The notes beneath the pieces were generated by a model that was given only the letters and a program-made list of their open reading frames with translations, ran no database searches and was not told where the DNA came from. DNA of 64,000 bases from Leucobacter muris. GTDB taxonomy: Bacteria > Actinomycetota > Actinomycetes > Actinomycetales > Microbacteriaceae. A program made the position numbers and the translations under genes. Within the stretch, counting starts at the first letter, position 1. Every line of letters begins with the position of its first letter. The stretch is taken from assembly GCF_004028235.1 (NCBI RefSeq), contig NZ_CP035037.1, forward strand, positions 1,984,001 to 2,048,000. Reading direction: 5' to 3'. Shown one piece after another: positions 42,934 to 51,222 of this stretch.

Positions 42934-43853
42934 ACAGCGGCACCCGCCGGGACTCGGCACGGTGGGCCGATCCGGAATCCGCCCCGGCCCCGGCCGTCGA
43001 CGTGCTCATCCCCACCGCCGGGCGCGCGGCGGAGCTCGCCGTGACCCTCGCGGGGCTCGCCGCGCAGCAGGATCCGCCGTTCTCGGTGATCCTCAGCGAT
43101 CAATCCGATGAGGGGATCGAGCGGGTGCCCGCCGTGCGCGCGATGATGCGGGTGCTCGAGGCTCAGGGAAGACGGGTCGTGCTGCGCCGTCACCTGCCCC
43201 GGCGGGGGATGGCGGAGCAGCGGCAATTCCTGCTCGACTGCGCCTCGGCCGAGCGCGTGCTCTTCCTCGACGACGACGTGTGGCTCGAGCCCGGCGCGCT
43301 CGGCCGACTCGACACCGCGATGACCGAGGCGGGCTGCGGTCTCGTGGGCTACGCCGTGCAGGGCCTCTCCCATCTCGGCGACGTGCGCCCCGGCGAGACC
43401 GCGCGCTTCGAGCCGTGGCCGCACGGACGCGTCGCCCCCGAGCGTGTGCGCCCCTGGTTGGAGTCGTTCGAGCGGTGGCCGCTGCACAACGCCGCCAACC
43501 CCGCGCACCTCGCCAGAGAGCAGCACCTCGGCGAGAACGAGCGCCTGCTCTACCGTGTCGCCTGGATCGGTGCGTGCGCGCTCTTCGACCGTCGCACCCT
43601 GAACGAGGCCGGTGGCTTCGACTTCTGGCGCCGACTGCCGCCCCAGCACGCCGGCGAGGATCGCGTGGCTCAGTGGCGCGTCATGGAGCGTGCAGGCGGC
43701 GCAGGCGTGCTGCCGAGCGGCGCCGTGCACCTCGAGGCCCCCACCACCGTGACCGACCGCCGCGTCGAGGCGAGCGACGTGGTCTACCCGCACGACGGCC
43801 CCAGCGCCGCACCAGACCCGAACCGCATCGGGAACGAAAGGAGAGGCTCATGA
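42930..43853 (+). CDS. Glycosyltransferase family 2
   Basis: 307 residues, GT-A fold. VDVLIPTAGRAAELAVTLAGL at the start, VLFLDDDVWLEPGAL carries the DxD metal motif, and AWIGACALFDRRTLNEAGGFDF plus EDRVAQWRV give the acceptor side and catalytic ED. No membrane segments. Coupled by ATGA to the kinase before and the DUF2795 gene after. Confidence 0.87.
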   Translation: MNSGTRRDSARWADPESAPAPAVDVLIPTAGRAAELAVTLAGLAAQQDPPFSVILSDQSDEGIERVPAVRAMMRVLEAQGRRVVLRRHLPRRGMAEQRQFLLDCASAERVLFLDDDVWLEPGALGRLDTAMTEAGCGLVGYAVQGLSHLGDVRPGETARFEPWPHGRVAPERVRPWLESFERWPLHNAANPAHLAREQHLGENERLLYRVAWIGACALFDRRTLNEAGGFDFWRRLPPQHAGEDRVAQWRVMERAGGAGVLPSGAVHLEAPTTVTDRRVEASDVVYPHDGPSAAPDPNRIGNERRGS

Positions 43854-44044
43854 CCGAGCAACCGAACCCCATCCAGATCCAGAAGCACCTCGGAGGCGTC
43901 GACTATCCGGCTACGAAGCAGGATCTGCTGCGGGCCGCGCGCGACGCGGGCGCCGACGACGACGTCTGCGACTCGCTCGACGGTCTGCCGGATCGCGAGT
44001 ACGACTCGCCCACCGACGTGAGCGGCGAGATCAGCGGCTCGTAG
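43850..44044 (+). CDS. DUF2795 domain protein
   Basis: 64 residues: IQIQKHLGGVDYPATKQDLLRAARDAGADDDVCDSL is the whole DUF2795 domain, a small helical unit of unknown function common in actinobacteria. AAAGGAGAG ribosome site inside the previous gene; ATGA overlap. Its 3' end overlaps the topoisomerase gene by 14 bp on the opposite strand. Confidence 0.85.
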   Translation: MTEQPNPIQIQKHLGGVDYPATKQDLLRAARDAGADDDVCDSLDGLPDREYDSPTDVSGEISGS

Positions 44045-45080
44045 CGCGGGATCCGTCGACGGCGGCGAGCAGGGCCAGAGCGCCCTGCTCGTCATCGTCG
44101 AGGAACGGGCGCTGCCGCATCCGCGCGCGTGATCGGCGCGCCCGCTCGATCGTCTCGGGGCGCTCTGCGGCGTCCATCACCCGGGGGTCCACGTACGAGG
44201 AGCGGGTGACGGCGGGCGTGTTGCCGAGCCGTTCCGCCGCCTCCCGCACTCCGGCGCGCAGTGCCGCGGTGCGCGCCTTCTCGGATGCCAGCTGCTCCTC
44301 CGAGAGTTCGAGCAGCGCCGTCGCGACGATCACCGTGCCGCCCCACGTGCGGAAATCCTTTGCGGTGAACTCCTCGCCCATGTGCCGTTTCACGTAGGCG
44401 TTCACGTGGCGGCTGCGCAGCCGGCGCACCACCCCGTCCTCGTCGAAGAAGCGGAACACCTCGGGCCCGGGCAGCTCCTCCAGCCGCGCGACGAGGCGCG
44501 CCACGCGCGCGTCGCGCACGCGGCCGCGCTGCCGCTGGCCGCTCTTGCCGACGAAGTCGTACTCGACCGACGTCGACGAGGCGTTCAGGTGCCTTGCCCG
44601 CAGGGTCGTGACGCCGTAGCTGCGGTGCTGCGCGGCATACCTCGAGCTGCCTACCCGGAAGAGCTGCTGGTCGATGAGGCGCACGGCGCAGGCCGTGACC
44701 CGATCGCGGCTCAGCCGGCGCCGGCGCAGATCGCGATCCACCGCGGCGCGCAGGCGCGGCAGCGCGGCGCCGAAGCGCTCGAGCCGCGCAAACTTGCGCC
44801 GATCCTGCCTGCGCCTGAACGCCGGATGGTAGATGGTCTGCGTGCGTCCGGCGGCGTCGAGGCCCCGCGCCTGCACCTTCGCGCGCGGCGAACGGGCGAT
44901 CTCGACCCCCGTCCAGGCGGGAGGCACGACGAGCGCGTCGAGACGCTCGATCTCGGCGCGCTTCGTGATCCGGCGCCCGTTCAGCCGATAGACGAAGCCG
45001 CCGTCGACGACCTCCCGCGAGATCGGAAGGCGCAACCGCCCCGCACTCCCCCGACGTGCTCCCGCACCGCGAGCGGCCAT
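44031..45080 (-). CDS. DNA topoisomerase IB (poxvirus-like)
   Basis: 349 residues. VVPPAWTGVEIARSPRAKVQARG opens the N-terminal clamp; RDRVTACAVRLIDQQLFRVGS, ASSTSVEYDFVGKSGQ, TAKDFRTWGGTVIVATALLE and the active-site region TPAVTRSSYVDPRVMDA (catalytic Tyr) follow. It relaxes supercoils through a 3'-phosphotyrosyl intermediate. Bacterial members are often near NHEJ genes; Ku/LigD lie 8 kb away here. Confidence 0.93.
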   Translation of the reverse strand: MAARGAGARRGSAGRLRLPISREVVDGGFVYRLNGRRITKRAEIERLDALVVPPAWTGVEIARSPRAKVQARGLDAAGRTQTIYHPAFRRRQDRRKFARLERFGAALPRLRAAVDRDLRRRRLSRDRVTACAVRLIDQQLFRVGSSRYAAQHRSYGVTTLRARHLNASSTSVEYDFVGKSGQRQRGRVRDARVARLVARLEELPGPEVFRFFDEDGVVRRLRSRHVNAYVKRHMGEEFTAKDFRTWGGTVIVATALLELSEEQLASEKARTAALRAGVREAAERLGNTPAVTRSSYVDPRVMDAAERPETIERARRSRARMRQRPFLDDDEQGALALLAAVDGSRATSR

Positions 45081-45141
45081 GCGTCCCCCAGTCCTCGTCT
45101 CCCGACAGTGATGCCCTCATTGTGCCCGATCGGGTCCGGTC

Positions 45142-45573
45142 TCAATCCTCGCCGGGGCGCGACGTCGGCATGCGATCGCGGTCGTAGGTGATCGACGTGT
45201 ACCCGTGCGGAGAGGCCTGACCGTACTCGTCGAGGTTCACGAACACGATGCGCTCGATGCTGAGGATCGTCTTGCGCGTGATCATGTTGCGCACCTGCGC
45301 CCGCATCGTGAGCGAGGTGCGGCCGAAATCGGTGGCGACGAGCCCCATCTCGATCAGGTCGCCCTGCCGCGCCGACGACTCGAAGTTGATCTCCGAGATG
45401 AACTTCGTCACCACGCGATGGTTTCCGAGCTGAATGATCGCGTAGATCGCGGCTTCCTCGTCGATCCACCTGAGCAGGCTGCCGCCGAAGAGGGTGCCGT
45501 TGGCGTTGAGATCCTCCGGGCGCACCCACTTGCGCGTGTAGAAGTTGATGCCCTGTGCTGCGTTTCCGTCCAT
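45142..45573 (-). CDS. Acyl-CoA thioesterase (YciA/hot-dog fold)
   Basis: 143 residues, single hot-dog domain. NANGTLFGGSLLRWIDEEAAIYA is the active-site helix with Asp, SARQGDLIEMGLVATDFGRTSLTM follows. It hydrolyses acyl-CoA. ATG at 45573. Separate from its neighbours by short gaps. Confidence 0.88.
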   Translation of the reverse strand: MDGNAAQGINFYTRKWVRPEDLNANGTLFGGSLLRWIDEEAAIYAIIQLGNHRVVTKFISEINFESSARQGDLIEMGLVATDFGRTSLTMRAQVRNMITRKTILSIERIVFVNLDEYGQASPHGYTSITYDRDRMPTSRPGED

Positions 45574-45654
45574 GCGCGCGAGTATAGGGCGGCCGCGTTA
45601 CGGCTCTGCGGCGGGCTCGTCACGTCTCGCGGGTGCCAGGCCCCGGCGAGCTCG

Positions 45655-46140
45655 TCACGCCCCGGCGAGCTCGCGCAACCGGGTGAGCAGCTCCTCGCTC
45701 GTGTGCGTCTCCTGGTCGAGGTTCTCCGACAGCAGCTTCGCCGCGTCGGCGGCGCCCTCGGCGTGAGTGGCGGTGATGAGCGACTGGTAGACCGAGATCT
45801 CGTAGTGCTCGTTGCCGAGCGCGCACGAGAGGGCGACCTGGTCGAGCAGCGAGCGATCGGACCGCGCGATGAGGCTCTGCGCCTGACGCGAGATCCCCTT
45901 CGTCGCGGGCGAGCCCGCGGTCGACTCGGGAAACCCGAGCAGGCCGAAGACCTTGCGCAGGTTCTCGATCTGTTCACGGGTCTCGTCGGAGTGGTGACGG
46001 AAGAGCTTCTGGATGTCCTTCGAGGGGGCCGCTTCGGCCAACTCCCCGAGCGCGGCCAGAGAGTCCTCCTCCATCGTCATCGCGGTGCGCAGCTGGAAGC
46101 GCAGCAGGTCGGTCGGGGTTTCGAGGTGCTGCTGAGACAT
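45655..46140 (-). CDS. YciE/YciF-like ferroxidase family protein (DUF892)
   Basis: 161 residues, ferritin-like four-helix bundle: QTPTDLLRFQLRTAMTMEEDSLAALGEL, HHSDETREQIENLRKVFGLLG and ALGNEHYEISVYQSLITATHAEG contain the Glu and His residues of a di-iron site. Typical general-stress gene. ATG at 46140 behind GAAGGAGC, which is preferred over a longer frame. Confidence 0.85.
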   Translation of the reverse strand: MSQQHLETPTDLLRFQLRTAMTMEEDSLAALGELAEAAPSKDIQKLFRHHSDETREQIENLRKVFGLLGFPESTAGSPATKGISRQAQSLIARSDRSLLDQVALSCALGNEHYEISVYQSLITATHAEGAADAAKLLSENLDQETHTSEELLTRLRELAGA

Positions 46141-46375
46141 GTGATGCTCCTTCGAAGGTCGGTGGCGGCCCGTCACGGCGTCGGGCTGCCTCTCGGCGAT
46201 TGTAGGAACGCCCGCAGGAGCCACCACAGGGGCTTGCGCCGCCGCGGTCGGCGCGGTATCGCGCTCGCGATCCGTCCGGCGGACGATTCGCCCGCGGCTG
46301 CGCGACTCCCGCCACGCGGCTCCGGCGCCGTGTCAACCCCTCCCGCGAGCGACGCGCATGAGCTTGCATGGGGAC

Positions 46376-47012
46376 ATGTCCACGAAGTTCCTCTCCATCG
46401 GCACCGCCGTGCCCGCAGCACGGCTCGACCAGCCCCGCGCGCGCGACTTCTTCGCGGCGCAGCCTGGCGTCAGCCGCCTCACCGCGCGGCTCATCGGGGC
46501 CGCGTTCGACCAGTCGGCCATCGACCACCGGTACTCCGTGATCGGCCAGATCGGCTCGGGCGGCACGCTCTTCTCCGAGGACGGCGAACTGCTGCGCGCC
46601 CCGAGCACGGGCGAGCGCAACGCCGTGTACCGTCGGGCGGCGCCGCCTCTCTCGGAAGCGGCCGCGCGCGACGCGCTCGAGCGCTCCGGCTTCGACGCCG
46701 CCGAGATCACGCACGTCGTCACCGCGTCGTGCACGGGCTTCTTCGCTCCGGGGCCCGACTACCTGCTGGTGAAACAACTCGGCATCCCGCGCACGGCGGA
46801 ACGCACGCACATCGGCTTCATGGGGTGCGCCGCCGCCTTCCCGGCACTGCGCACGGCGCAGGCGATCGCCGACGCGCGACCGGGCGCCGTGGTGCTCGTG
46901 GTCTGCACCGAGCTGTGCTCGCTGCACATCAGGTCGTCGAGCGACCCCGAGCAGATCGTCGCATCAGCCGTGTTCGGAGACGGCGCCGGGGCGGCCATCG
47001 TGTCGTCGGCCG
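46376..47012 (+). pseudogene. Type III polyketide synthase, 5' two-thirds, cut by IS3
   Basis: About 212 codons of a chalcone-synthase-like enzyme: STKFLSIGTAVPAARLDQP, THVVTASCTGFFAPGPDY, and the active-site Cys region HIGFMGCAAAFPALRTAQAI. It breaks at 47013 just after VFGDGAGAAIVSSAV, where the IS begins. The C-terminal third with the catalytic His and Asn is absent, also on the far side of the IS, so the gene is dead. ATG 46376 chosen; 46358 is possible. The intact form would condense malonyl-CoA into a pyrone, resorcinol or alkylquinone. Confidence 0.88.
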
Positions 47013-47049
47013 TGAATTGGCCTGGTTTGAGTTCCGACCGGTTTTCCTG

Positions 47050-47961
47050 TCAACCTGTCGGTGACAGAAGTTCCTCGGCCTCAGTATAGTAGGCCTGCTC
47101 GACCTCGATCGGGGTACGCATATCGAGCTCCCCGTGAAGGCGCTCATGGTTCCACCACCACACGTATTCGAGGGTCGCGAGTTCGACCTGCTCAACCGTC
47201 CGCCAGGGGCCCTGCTGTCGGATCAGTTCGGTCTTGTAGAGGTTGTTGACCGCCTCAGCCATGGCATTGTCAAAACTGTCGCCGACCGTCCCGGTCGAGG
47301 GCACTGCTCCGAGTTCCGCAATGCGATCCGTATAGACCATGGCGGTGTAATTCGACCCGTGATCGGCGTGATGGATCAGGCCATCGAGCCTGCCGCCCGA
47401 TTGCCACGCAGCCATATCGAGTGCCTGCATCGGCAGAACCTCAGATTTCAGCGTCGCAGCGACATTCCAGCCCACGATTCTGCGCGAGTACACGTCAGTG
47501 ACGAACGCGACATAGGCGAACCCAGACCAGGTGGCGACGTAGGTCACGTCGCACACCCAGAGCTTGCGCGGCCCGTCAGCGGCGAATCTCCGGTTGACGA
47601 GATCGGCAGGCAGTGCCGCCGTTTTGTTAGGGCGTGTGGTGAACACGCGCTTTGATTTCCGTACCCCGCGCACGCCGGCGAGCCGCATCAGACGCTCGGT
47701 CTGGTCGCGGCCGATCTTCCACCCCTCACGCTTCAGCAGGGCATGCATCTTCCGGCGCCCGTACACGCCATAGTGCTTCGCGTGGAGCCGCCGGATCTCA
47801 GGGAGGAGCAACTCGTCGCGCAGCTGCCTGGCTGAGGCCGACCGGGCTTTCGCGGCCCGGTATCCGCGGGAGGTGAGGAACCCACGAACTGCCGCACGCA
47901 GCGTACGACAGAGGAACTCGACCCCGAAACGATCACGGTACTCGTCGATGAATCTGATCAT
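47050..47961 (-). CDS. IS3 transposase OrfB (DDE integrase domain)
   Basis: 303 residues. The helical N-terminal region (RYRDRFGVEF, HAKHYGVYGRRKMHALLKREG) precedes an rve core: WVCDVTYVATWSGFAYVAFVTDVYSRRIVGW with the first Asp, HHADHGSNYTAMVYTDRIAEL with the second, and DSFDNAMAEAVNNLYKTELI with the Glu. C-terminal WWWNHERLHGELDMRTP is typical. Intact. Its ATG at 47961 overlaps the orfA stop (ATGA); in IS3 elements OrfAB is often made by -1 frameshift, but no clear slippery A-run is seen here. Confidence 0.95.
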   Translation of the reverse strand: MIRFIDEYRDRFGVEFLCRTLRAAVRGFLTSRGYRAAKARSASARQLRDELLLPEIRRLHAKHYGVYGRRKMHALLKREGWKIGRDQTERLMRLAGVRGVRKSKRVFTTRPNKTAALPADLVNRRFAADGPRKLWVCDVTYVATWSGFAYVAFVTDVYSRRIVGWNVAATLKSEVLPMQALDMAAWQSGGRLDGLIHHADHGSNYTAMVYTDRIAELGAVPSTGTVGDSFDNAMAEAVNNLYKTELIRQQGPWRTVEQVELATLEYVWWWNHERLHGELDMRTPIEVEQAYYTEAEELLSPTG

Positions 47962-48272
47962 TTCGTTCGTGGCCGGTCGAGTTCCTTCGCGAAAAACACG
48001 CTCGCGGCTTTGAGTACCTCGTTGGCCTTACGGAGCTCGCTCACCTCGCGGCGTAACCGCCGGTTCTCCTGGGCCATATCGATCGAGGTGCCAGGCTTCG
48101 CGCCGGTATCGATGTCGTAGCGGCGCTGCCACACGCGCAGCGTCTCCGGGCTCACTCCGAGGAGCCCACCGACGTGTCGGCAGGCCGCGGTCAGCGACTC
48201 GTGCTCGGGACGGGCTTCGGCGAGCATCCGAAGTGCGCGCTGGCGAAGTTCAGGGTCATATTTGCTTGGCAT
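47958..48272 (-). CDS. IS3 transposase OrfA (HTH)
   Basis: 104 residues. MPSKYDPELRQRALRMLAEA, a helix-turn-helix (LTAACRHVGGLLGVSPETLRVWQRRYDID) and a leucine-zipper-like end (ENRRLRREVSELRKANEVLKAASVFFAKELDRP). It binds the IS ends. Upstream, the same frame is open into the MerR remnant across the IS boundary. Confidence 0.93.
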   Translation of the reverse strand: MPSKYDPELRQRALRMLAEARPEHESLTAACRHVGGLLGVSPETLRVWQRRYDIDTGAKPGTSIDMAQENRRLRREVSELRKANEVLKAASVFFAKELDRPRTK

Positions 48273-48321
48273 CGTAGTTCCATCCTTGTATAAAGATCGG
48301 AACTCAAACCAGGCCAATTCA

Positions 48322-48398
48322 AGCACATTCTGCGCTTCGAGGTTCCGGACCGTCTGTGGCGTGACTTGCACGGTGCGGGCAAGATCGACGGGACGCAT
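48322..48398 (-). pseudogene. MerR family regulator, first 26 codons only
   Basis: MRPVDLARTVQVTPQTVRNLEAQ is the start of a MerR-type winged helix. It ends at the IS boundary (48321); the rest is missing. It keeps its own promoter, with a dyad in a 19-bp spacer (see 48451-48482). Confidence 0.7.
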
Positions 48399-48450
48399 GC
48401 ACCTCCATCCCGTCGCACCTCACGAGCGCCACGGAGTTGCTCATGCCAAG

Positions 48451-48482
48451 TTTATAGAAACACTTCAATGTCACAGTTGAAG
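48451..48482 (-). promoter_or_regulatory. MerR-type promoter with 19-bp spacer and dyad
   Basis: Minus strand: TTCAAC, 19 bp, TATAAA, ending about 50 bp before the MerR remnant ATG. The dyad CTTCAA...TTGAAG (48463-48482) lies over the -35 and spacer. A 19-bp spacer with an internal dyad is the hallmark of MerR-controlled promoters. The small gene at 48515 starts on the other side. Confidence 0.6.
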
Positions 48483-48514
48483 GGAACGGGTTCCACGCAC
48501 GAAAGGACAACGCC

Positions 48515-48694
48515 ATGCGGTTCCACCTCGAGATCGACCTCGACGCACTCCCCCAGCCTCACGATGCCGAGTTGGGGAGGATCCTGCGGTACTGGGCCGG
48601 AAACCTCAGCCACTATGACCTCTCGGTCGAGACGAGCGAATCGATCCGCGACTCCGCCTACGAAGAAGTCGGCTCCTGGTGGATAACGGCATAA
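48515..48694 (+). CDS. 59-residue conserved hypothetical protein
   Basis: ATG behind GAAAGGAC. Sequence MRFHLEIDLDALPQPHDAEL, then LGRILRYWAGNLSHYDLSVE and a short Gly/Trp end (EEVGSWWITA). Similar short proteins occur widely in Actinobacteria, often near mobile regions. No known function. Divergent from the MerR remnant. Confidence 0.7.
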   Translation: MRFHLEIDLDALPQPHDAELGRILRYWAGNLSHYDLSVETSESIRDSAYEEVGSWWITA

Positions 48695-49206
48695 GAAGCC
48701 CGCGTTGGCGAAGCTGAACATTCTCAGGATGCGCACATGAAGAAAATGGCGCGCCCGCAACCGAATCTTGAACCTAGCGGGGGTGCCGATTCGGCACACC
48801 CGCTCCCTGTTCGATCGAAGGCTATAATTTGAGCCTTTTACGGTGGTGCCGAATCGACACCACCGCCCCATCTCTTAGAAAAATCGTGGATCTGGGCGGC
48901 CTGAACCGGTGGCGGTTCCAGAACTTTAGCTTCGTTCCGATGGAACGTCAACCACGAATTCTCGACACCGCAGTTACTTCCGAGCGTCTTCATGATACCC
49001 GCGGGCGCGACAACTCACCGCACGATCACGAAGCCATTCCTCCTTTCCGAGAGTGCTCCTTCACTCGATAGGTATGCAGCCCGTCCCACGTTCAAGAAGT
49101 TGCCCTGTTCCGCCGCCAACGGAGCACGCGGATTTCCCGAACAGCCCTGACTGCACCCGATGCAACGCAGCGGTAGTTGTCGGACGTCAGAGCTACCCTC
49201 AACGCC
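48695..49206. other. Intergenic region with two operator-like dyads and a TATAAT box
   Basis: About 510 bases, lower in GC than the core genome. Contains GTGCCGATTCGGCAC (48783-48797, inside a GC-rich hairpin 48777-48803), TATAAT (48823-48828) and GTGCCGAATCGACAC (48846-48860, inside GGTGGTG...CACCACC). A frame from GTG 48886 to 49071 (VDLGGLNRWRFQNFSFVPME) lacks a ribosome site and may be a relic. Confidence 0.5.
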
Positions 49207-49467
49207 ATGGACGAAGAGCGATTCGAGCACTGGTGCGAGGCGTGCGGCACGACCGCAATGCTGACCTCCGAGGAAGCCTTCGAAGCGGGATGGGATTTTC
49301 CGCCACGGATGGGGGCGTGGGGTGTGGTTTCCCCACGCACTTGCGGCGATTGCGGCATCGAACAGACGCTCTGGTGGGCGCTCACCGTCGAGAAGAAGGG
49401 CATCGACGACTGCACTCCGCGTCAACGGCAAGTACTCGCGCGAATATTGAACGAGGTATCTGATTAA
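49207..49467 (+). CDS. Small zinc-ribbon hypothetical protein
   Basis: 86 residues: MDEERFEHWCEACGTTAMLT with CxxC, then WDFPPRMGAWGVVSPRTCGDCG with a second CxxC, and a helical tail (TPRQRQVLARILNEV). Four Cys suggest one zinc ribbon. Conserved-looking but of unknown function. Its stop overlaps the toxin gene's stop region on the other strand. Confidence 0.7.
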   Translation: MDEERFEHWCEACGTTAMLTSEEAFEAGWDFPPRMGAWGVVSPRTCGDCGIEQTLWWALTVEKKGIDDCTPRQRQVLARILNEVSD

Positions 49468-49703
49468 GGCAGCAGATCGATCATCTGCGATCGAGCCTTC
49501 ATTGCGTGAATCACCAGCTCATTGCCGCTGTCGAAGACGAGAACGACCGTCTCTAAGAGTCGACCACGAGTGGCGAAACCGAGCCGCAACTGCCGTGCCG
49601 GACTGTTCTCATCGAGATCCTCGATCCATACCGCCCACGTCGCCGCTTGAATCGCGTCTTCACGGAGAACGCCGTGCTTCAGTGCCGAGTCGTGAACGTT
49701 CAC
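49464..49703 (-). CDS. Toxin of a toxin-antitoxin pair (BrnT/DUF4258-like)
   Basis: 79 residues from GTG at 49703. NVHDSALKHGVLREDAIQAATW, RQLRLGFATRGRLLETVVLVF and IHAMKARSQMIDLLP fit small RelE-fold toxins that occur as the second gene with an RHH antitoxin. It overlaps the antitoxin stop by GTGA. Activity (probably RNase) is inferred from the pairing. Confidence 0.75.
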   Translation of the reverse strand: MNVHDSALKHGVLREDAIQAATWAVWIEDLDENSPARQLRLGFATRGRLLETVVLVFDSGNELVIHAMKARSQMIDLLP

Positions 49704-49963
49704 GCTGCCGACAGATGAAGCGCTTCGCGGATGACTTCTGAACGTGACTTGCCCTCACGCTCCGCGCGCTCGTCGATCGCGGCGATCTCTTCAAGAGTGA
49801 GCCGGAGCGCGACGACCTGAGAGGGCTCAGCGCCGCGACCGGGGCGTCCGCGACCGCGCTTCTTCAACGCCGCAACATCATAGCCAGCCTCGGCTTCAGC
49901 GGCCCAGGCGTCGATCTGCTCCTCGGTAACGGGAACCCCATTGATTGTCTCGCGCCCACTCAT
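49700..49963 (-). CDS. Ribbon-helix-helix antitoxin
   Basis: 87 residues. The C-terminal half VVALRLTLEEIAAIDERAEREGKSRSEVIREALHL is an RHH (CopG/Arc) DNA-binding domain; the N-terminal part (TINGVPVTEEQIDAWAAEAEAGYD) should neutralise the toxin. Unusually the RHH is at the C-terminus, as in this actinobacterial TA family. ATG 49963; promoter-like TTGCCG and TATACA lie just upstream. Likely autoregulated. Confidence 0.8.
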   Translation of the reverse strand: MSGRETINGVPVTEEQIDAWAAEAEAGYDVAALKKRGRGRPGRGAEPSQVVALRLTLEEIAAIDERAEREGKSRSEVIREALHLSAA

Positions 49964-50016
49964 GCCATTAATGTATAACGAAAATACTGACTCGGCAAGA
50001 GAGTTCCTTCGCATGG

Positions 50017-51222
50017 TCAGCTCCCCAGGATCTCATCGAGCACGTCAACCGTGATCGGGTCGACCTCCTCGGCACTGACAACGTAGCTGGTTCTCGTGAT
50101 CTGCTCGTTCGCGTGCCCGAGCAAACGCGATGCGAGCGTGAGACCCGCAGCGCGCTCGACGAGCGTGGCAGTCGTGCGGCGGTAGATGTGCGTGGAGTAC
50201 TGATCGACCTCTACGCCGAGCTCTTCGAGGGCATCGCGGTTGTCGTCGCTGAAGGAGCGCAGGAGGCGTTCGTAGTTGCTGACGCTGATCGGATTGCCGT
50301 TCTTCGTCGCGAACAGCAACGCCTCCTTGCCCCTCCCCGCCAAGGCGAGGCGACGACGCACCGCACCCGCCGACAGTGCCGGGAGCGCCACACGGCGGCG
50401 CTGTCTCGTGCGCTTGGGCGAGTTCTTCCGATGGATGCCCTGCTCCTTGGTCTGCACGATCGTGCCGCCGATCAGCACCGTCGGCGGCGACACGGTCATG
50501 TCCACATCGCACCGCCGCAGGCCAACGCACTCACCCACGCGGGCGGAGGTGCCGAGCATGATGTCCATGCCGTCGATGAGCGCCCGGTAGTCGGGTCGCG
50601 GACCGTTCCCTGGCTTCACGCGCCACTGCTGCATGAGCTCGCGAATCCCGGCGATCTGATCGGGCGTGAGGATCGAGGTCTTCTTCTCCGGCAACGGCAG
50701 CCGCTGCACATCTCGCACGGGGTTGAACGGGATCGCATCATCCCGCACGGCGTACCCGCAGATCTGCCCGAGAACGGCGCGGGCGCGGCGGGCGGCGGAG
50801 ACGCTGCGTCCGAGCATGATCGCCTGGATGATTCGATCGCACCGCCCGACGGTCAATGCGTCGAGGGTGATTCCGCCGCACTGCGGCAGCAGCACGCAGC
50901 GCACTGTTCCCGAATACGACTCGTACGTCGAGAACGTCAGCGATCCGGCAACCGCTCGCGCTCTCACCTGTTCCAGCCATGACACGGAGGCTTCGGCGAT
51001 CGTGTTCGCACCCGTGAGCCCGAGGAACGAGGAGGTGCTGAGTGCTTCGACCTTGCGGCGCAGATCGATCCGCGCCGCTTCCTCAGTTGTGGCGACGGCG
51101 ACGATCTGATGGAGCACACCGGCGTCATCTCTAGCTCTCGCGCGAGCCCGAACCTTGCCTTTCGCAAGCTTCGTGATCTGGATCTTGCCGACCTCTCCGG
51201 CGCGGATGCGAGGCCTACCCAT
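50017..51222 (-). CDS. Tyrosine-type site-specific integrase
   Basis: 401 residues. N-terminal arm-binding (VRARARARDDAGVLHQIVAV) and SAM-like core-binding domains precede the catalytic domain: Arg in MLGTSARVGECVGLRRCDVD, H-x2-R in YSTHIYRRTTATLVE, LLGHANEQ, and Tyr in ITRTSYVVSAEE. All catalytic residues are seen, so it looks functional. Its start overlaps the excisionase gene by 8 bp. A tRNA 3' fragment lies 370 bp upstream. Confidence 0.93.
   Translation of the reverse strand: MGRPRIRAGEVGKIQITKLAKGKVRARARARDDAGVLHQIVAVATTEEAARIDLRRKVEALSTSSFLGLTGANTIAEASVSWLEQVRARAVAGSLTFSTYESYSGTVRCVLLPQCGGITLDALTVGRCDRIIQAIMLGRSVSAARRARAVLGQICGYAVRDDAIPFNPVRDVQRLPLPEKKTSILTPDQIAGIRELMQQWRVKPGNGPRPDYRALIDGMDIMLGTSARVGECVGLRRCDVDMTVSPPTVLIGGTIVQTKEQGIHRKNSPKRTRQRRRVALPALSAGAVRRRLALAGRGKEALLFATKNGNPISVSNYERLLRSFSDDNRDALEELGVEVDQYSTHIYRRTTATLVERAAGLTLASRLLGHANEQITRTSYVVSAEEVDPITVDVLDEILGS

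Larger units (their letters stand above)
47013..48321 (-). mobile_element. IS3 family insertion sequence (1309 bp)
   Basis: Ends are perfect 25-bp inverted repeats (47013-47037 and 48297-48321) starting TGAATTGGCCTGG and containing the TG...CA tips of IS3 elements. It encodes orfA and orfB. No target duplication: CCG flanks the left end and AGC the right end. The flanks are two different broken genes, so DNA was lost at this site. Terminal repeats, two-ORF layout and DDE transposase are all seen directly. Confidence 0.95.

Noticed and set aside
47013..48321. Clean IS3 insertion with target duplication
   Set aside because: CCG and AGC flank the ends, and the two flanking genes are unrelated fragments.
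48886..49071. A 60-codon gene downstream of the TATAAT box
   Set aside because: No ribosome site, GTG start only, and no recognisable sequence; kept as a possible relic in the region note.
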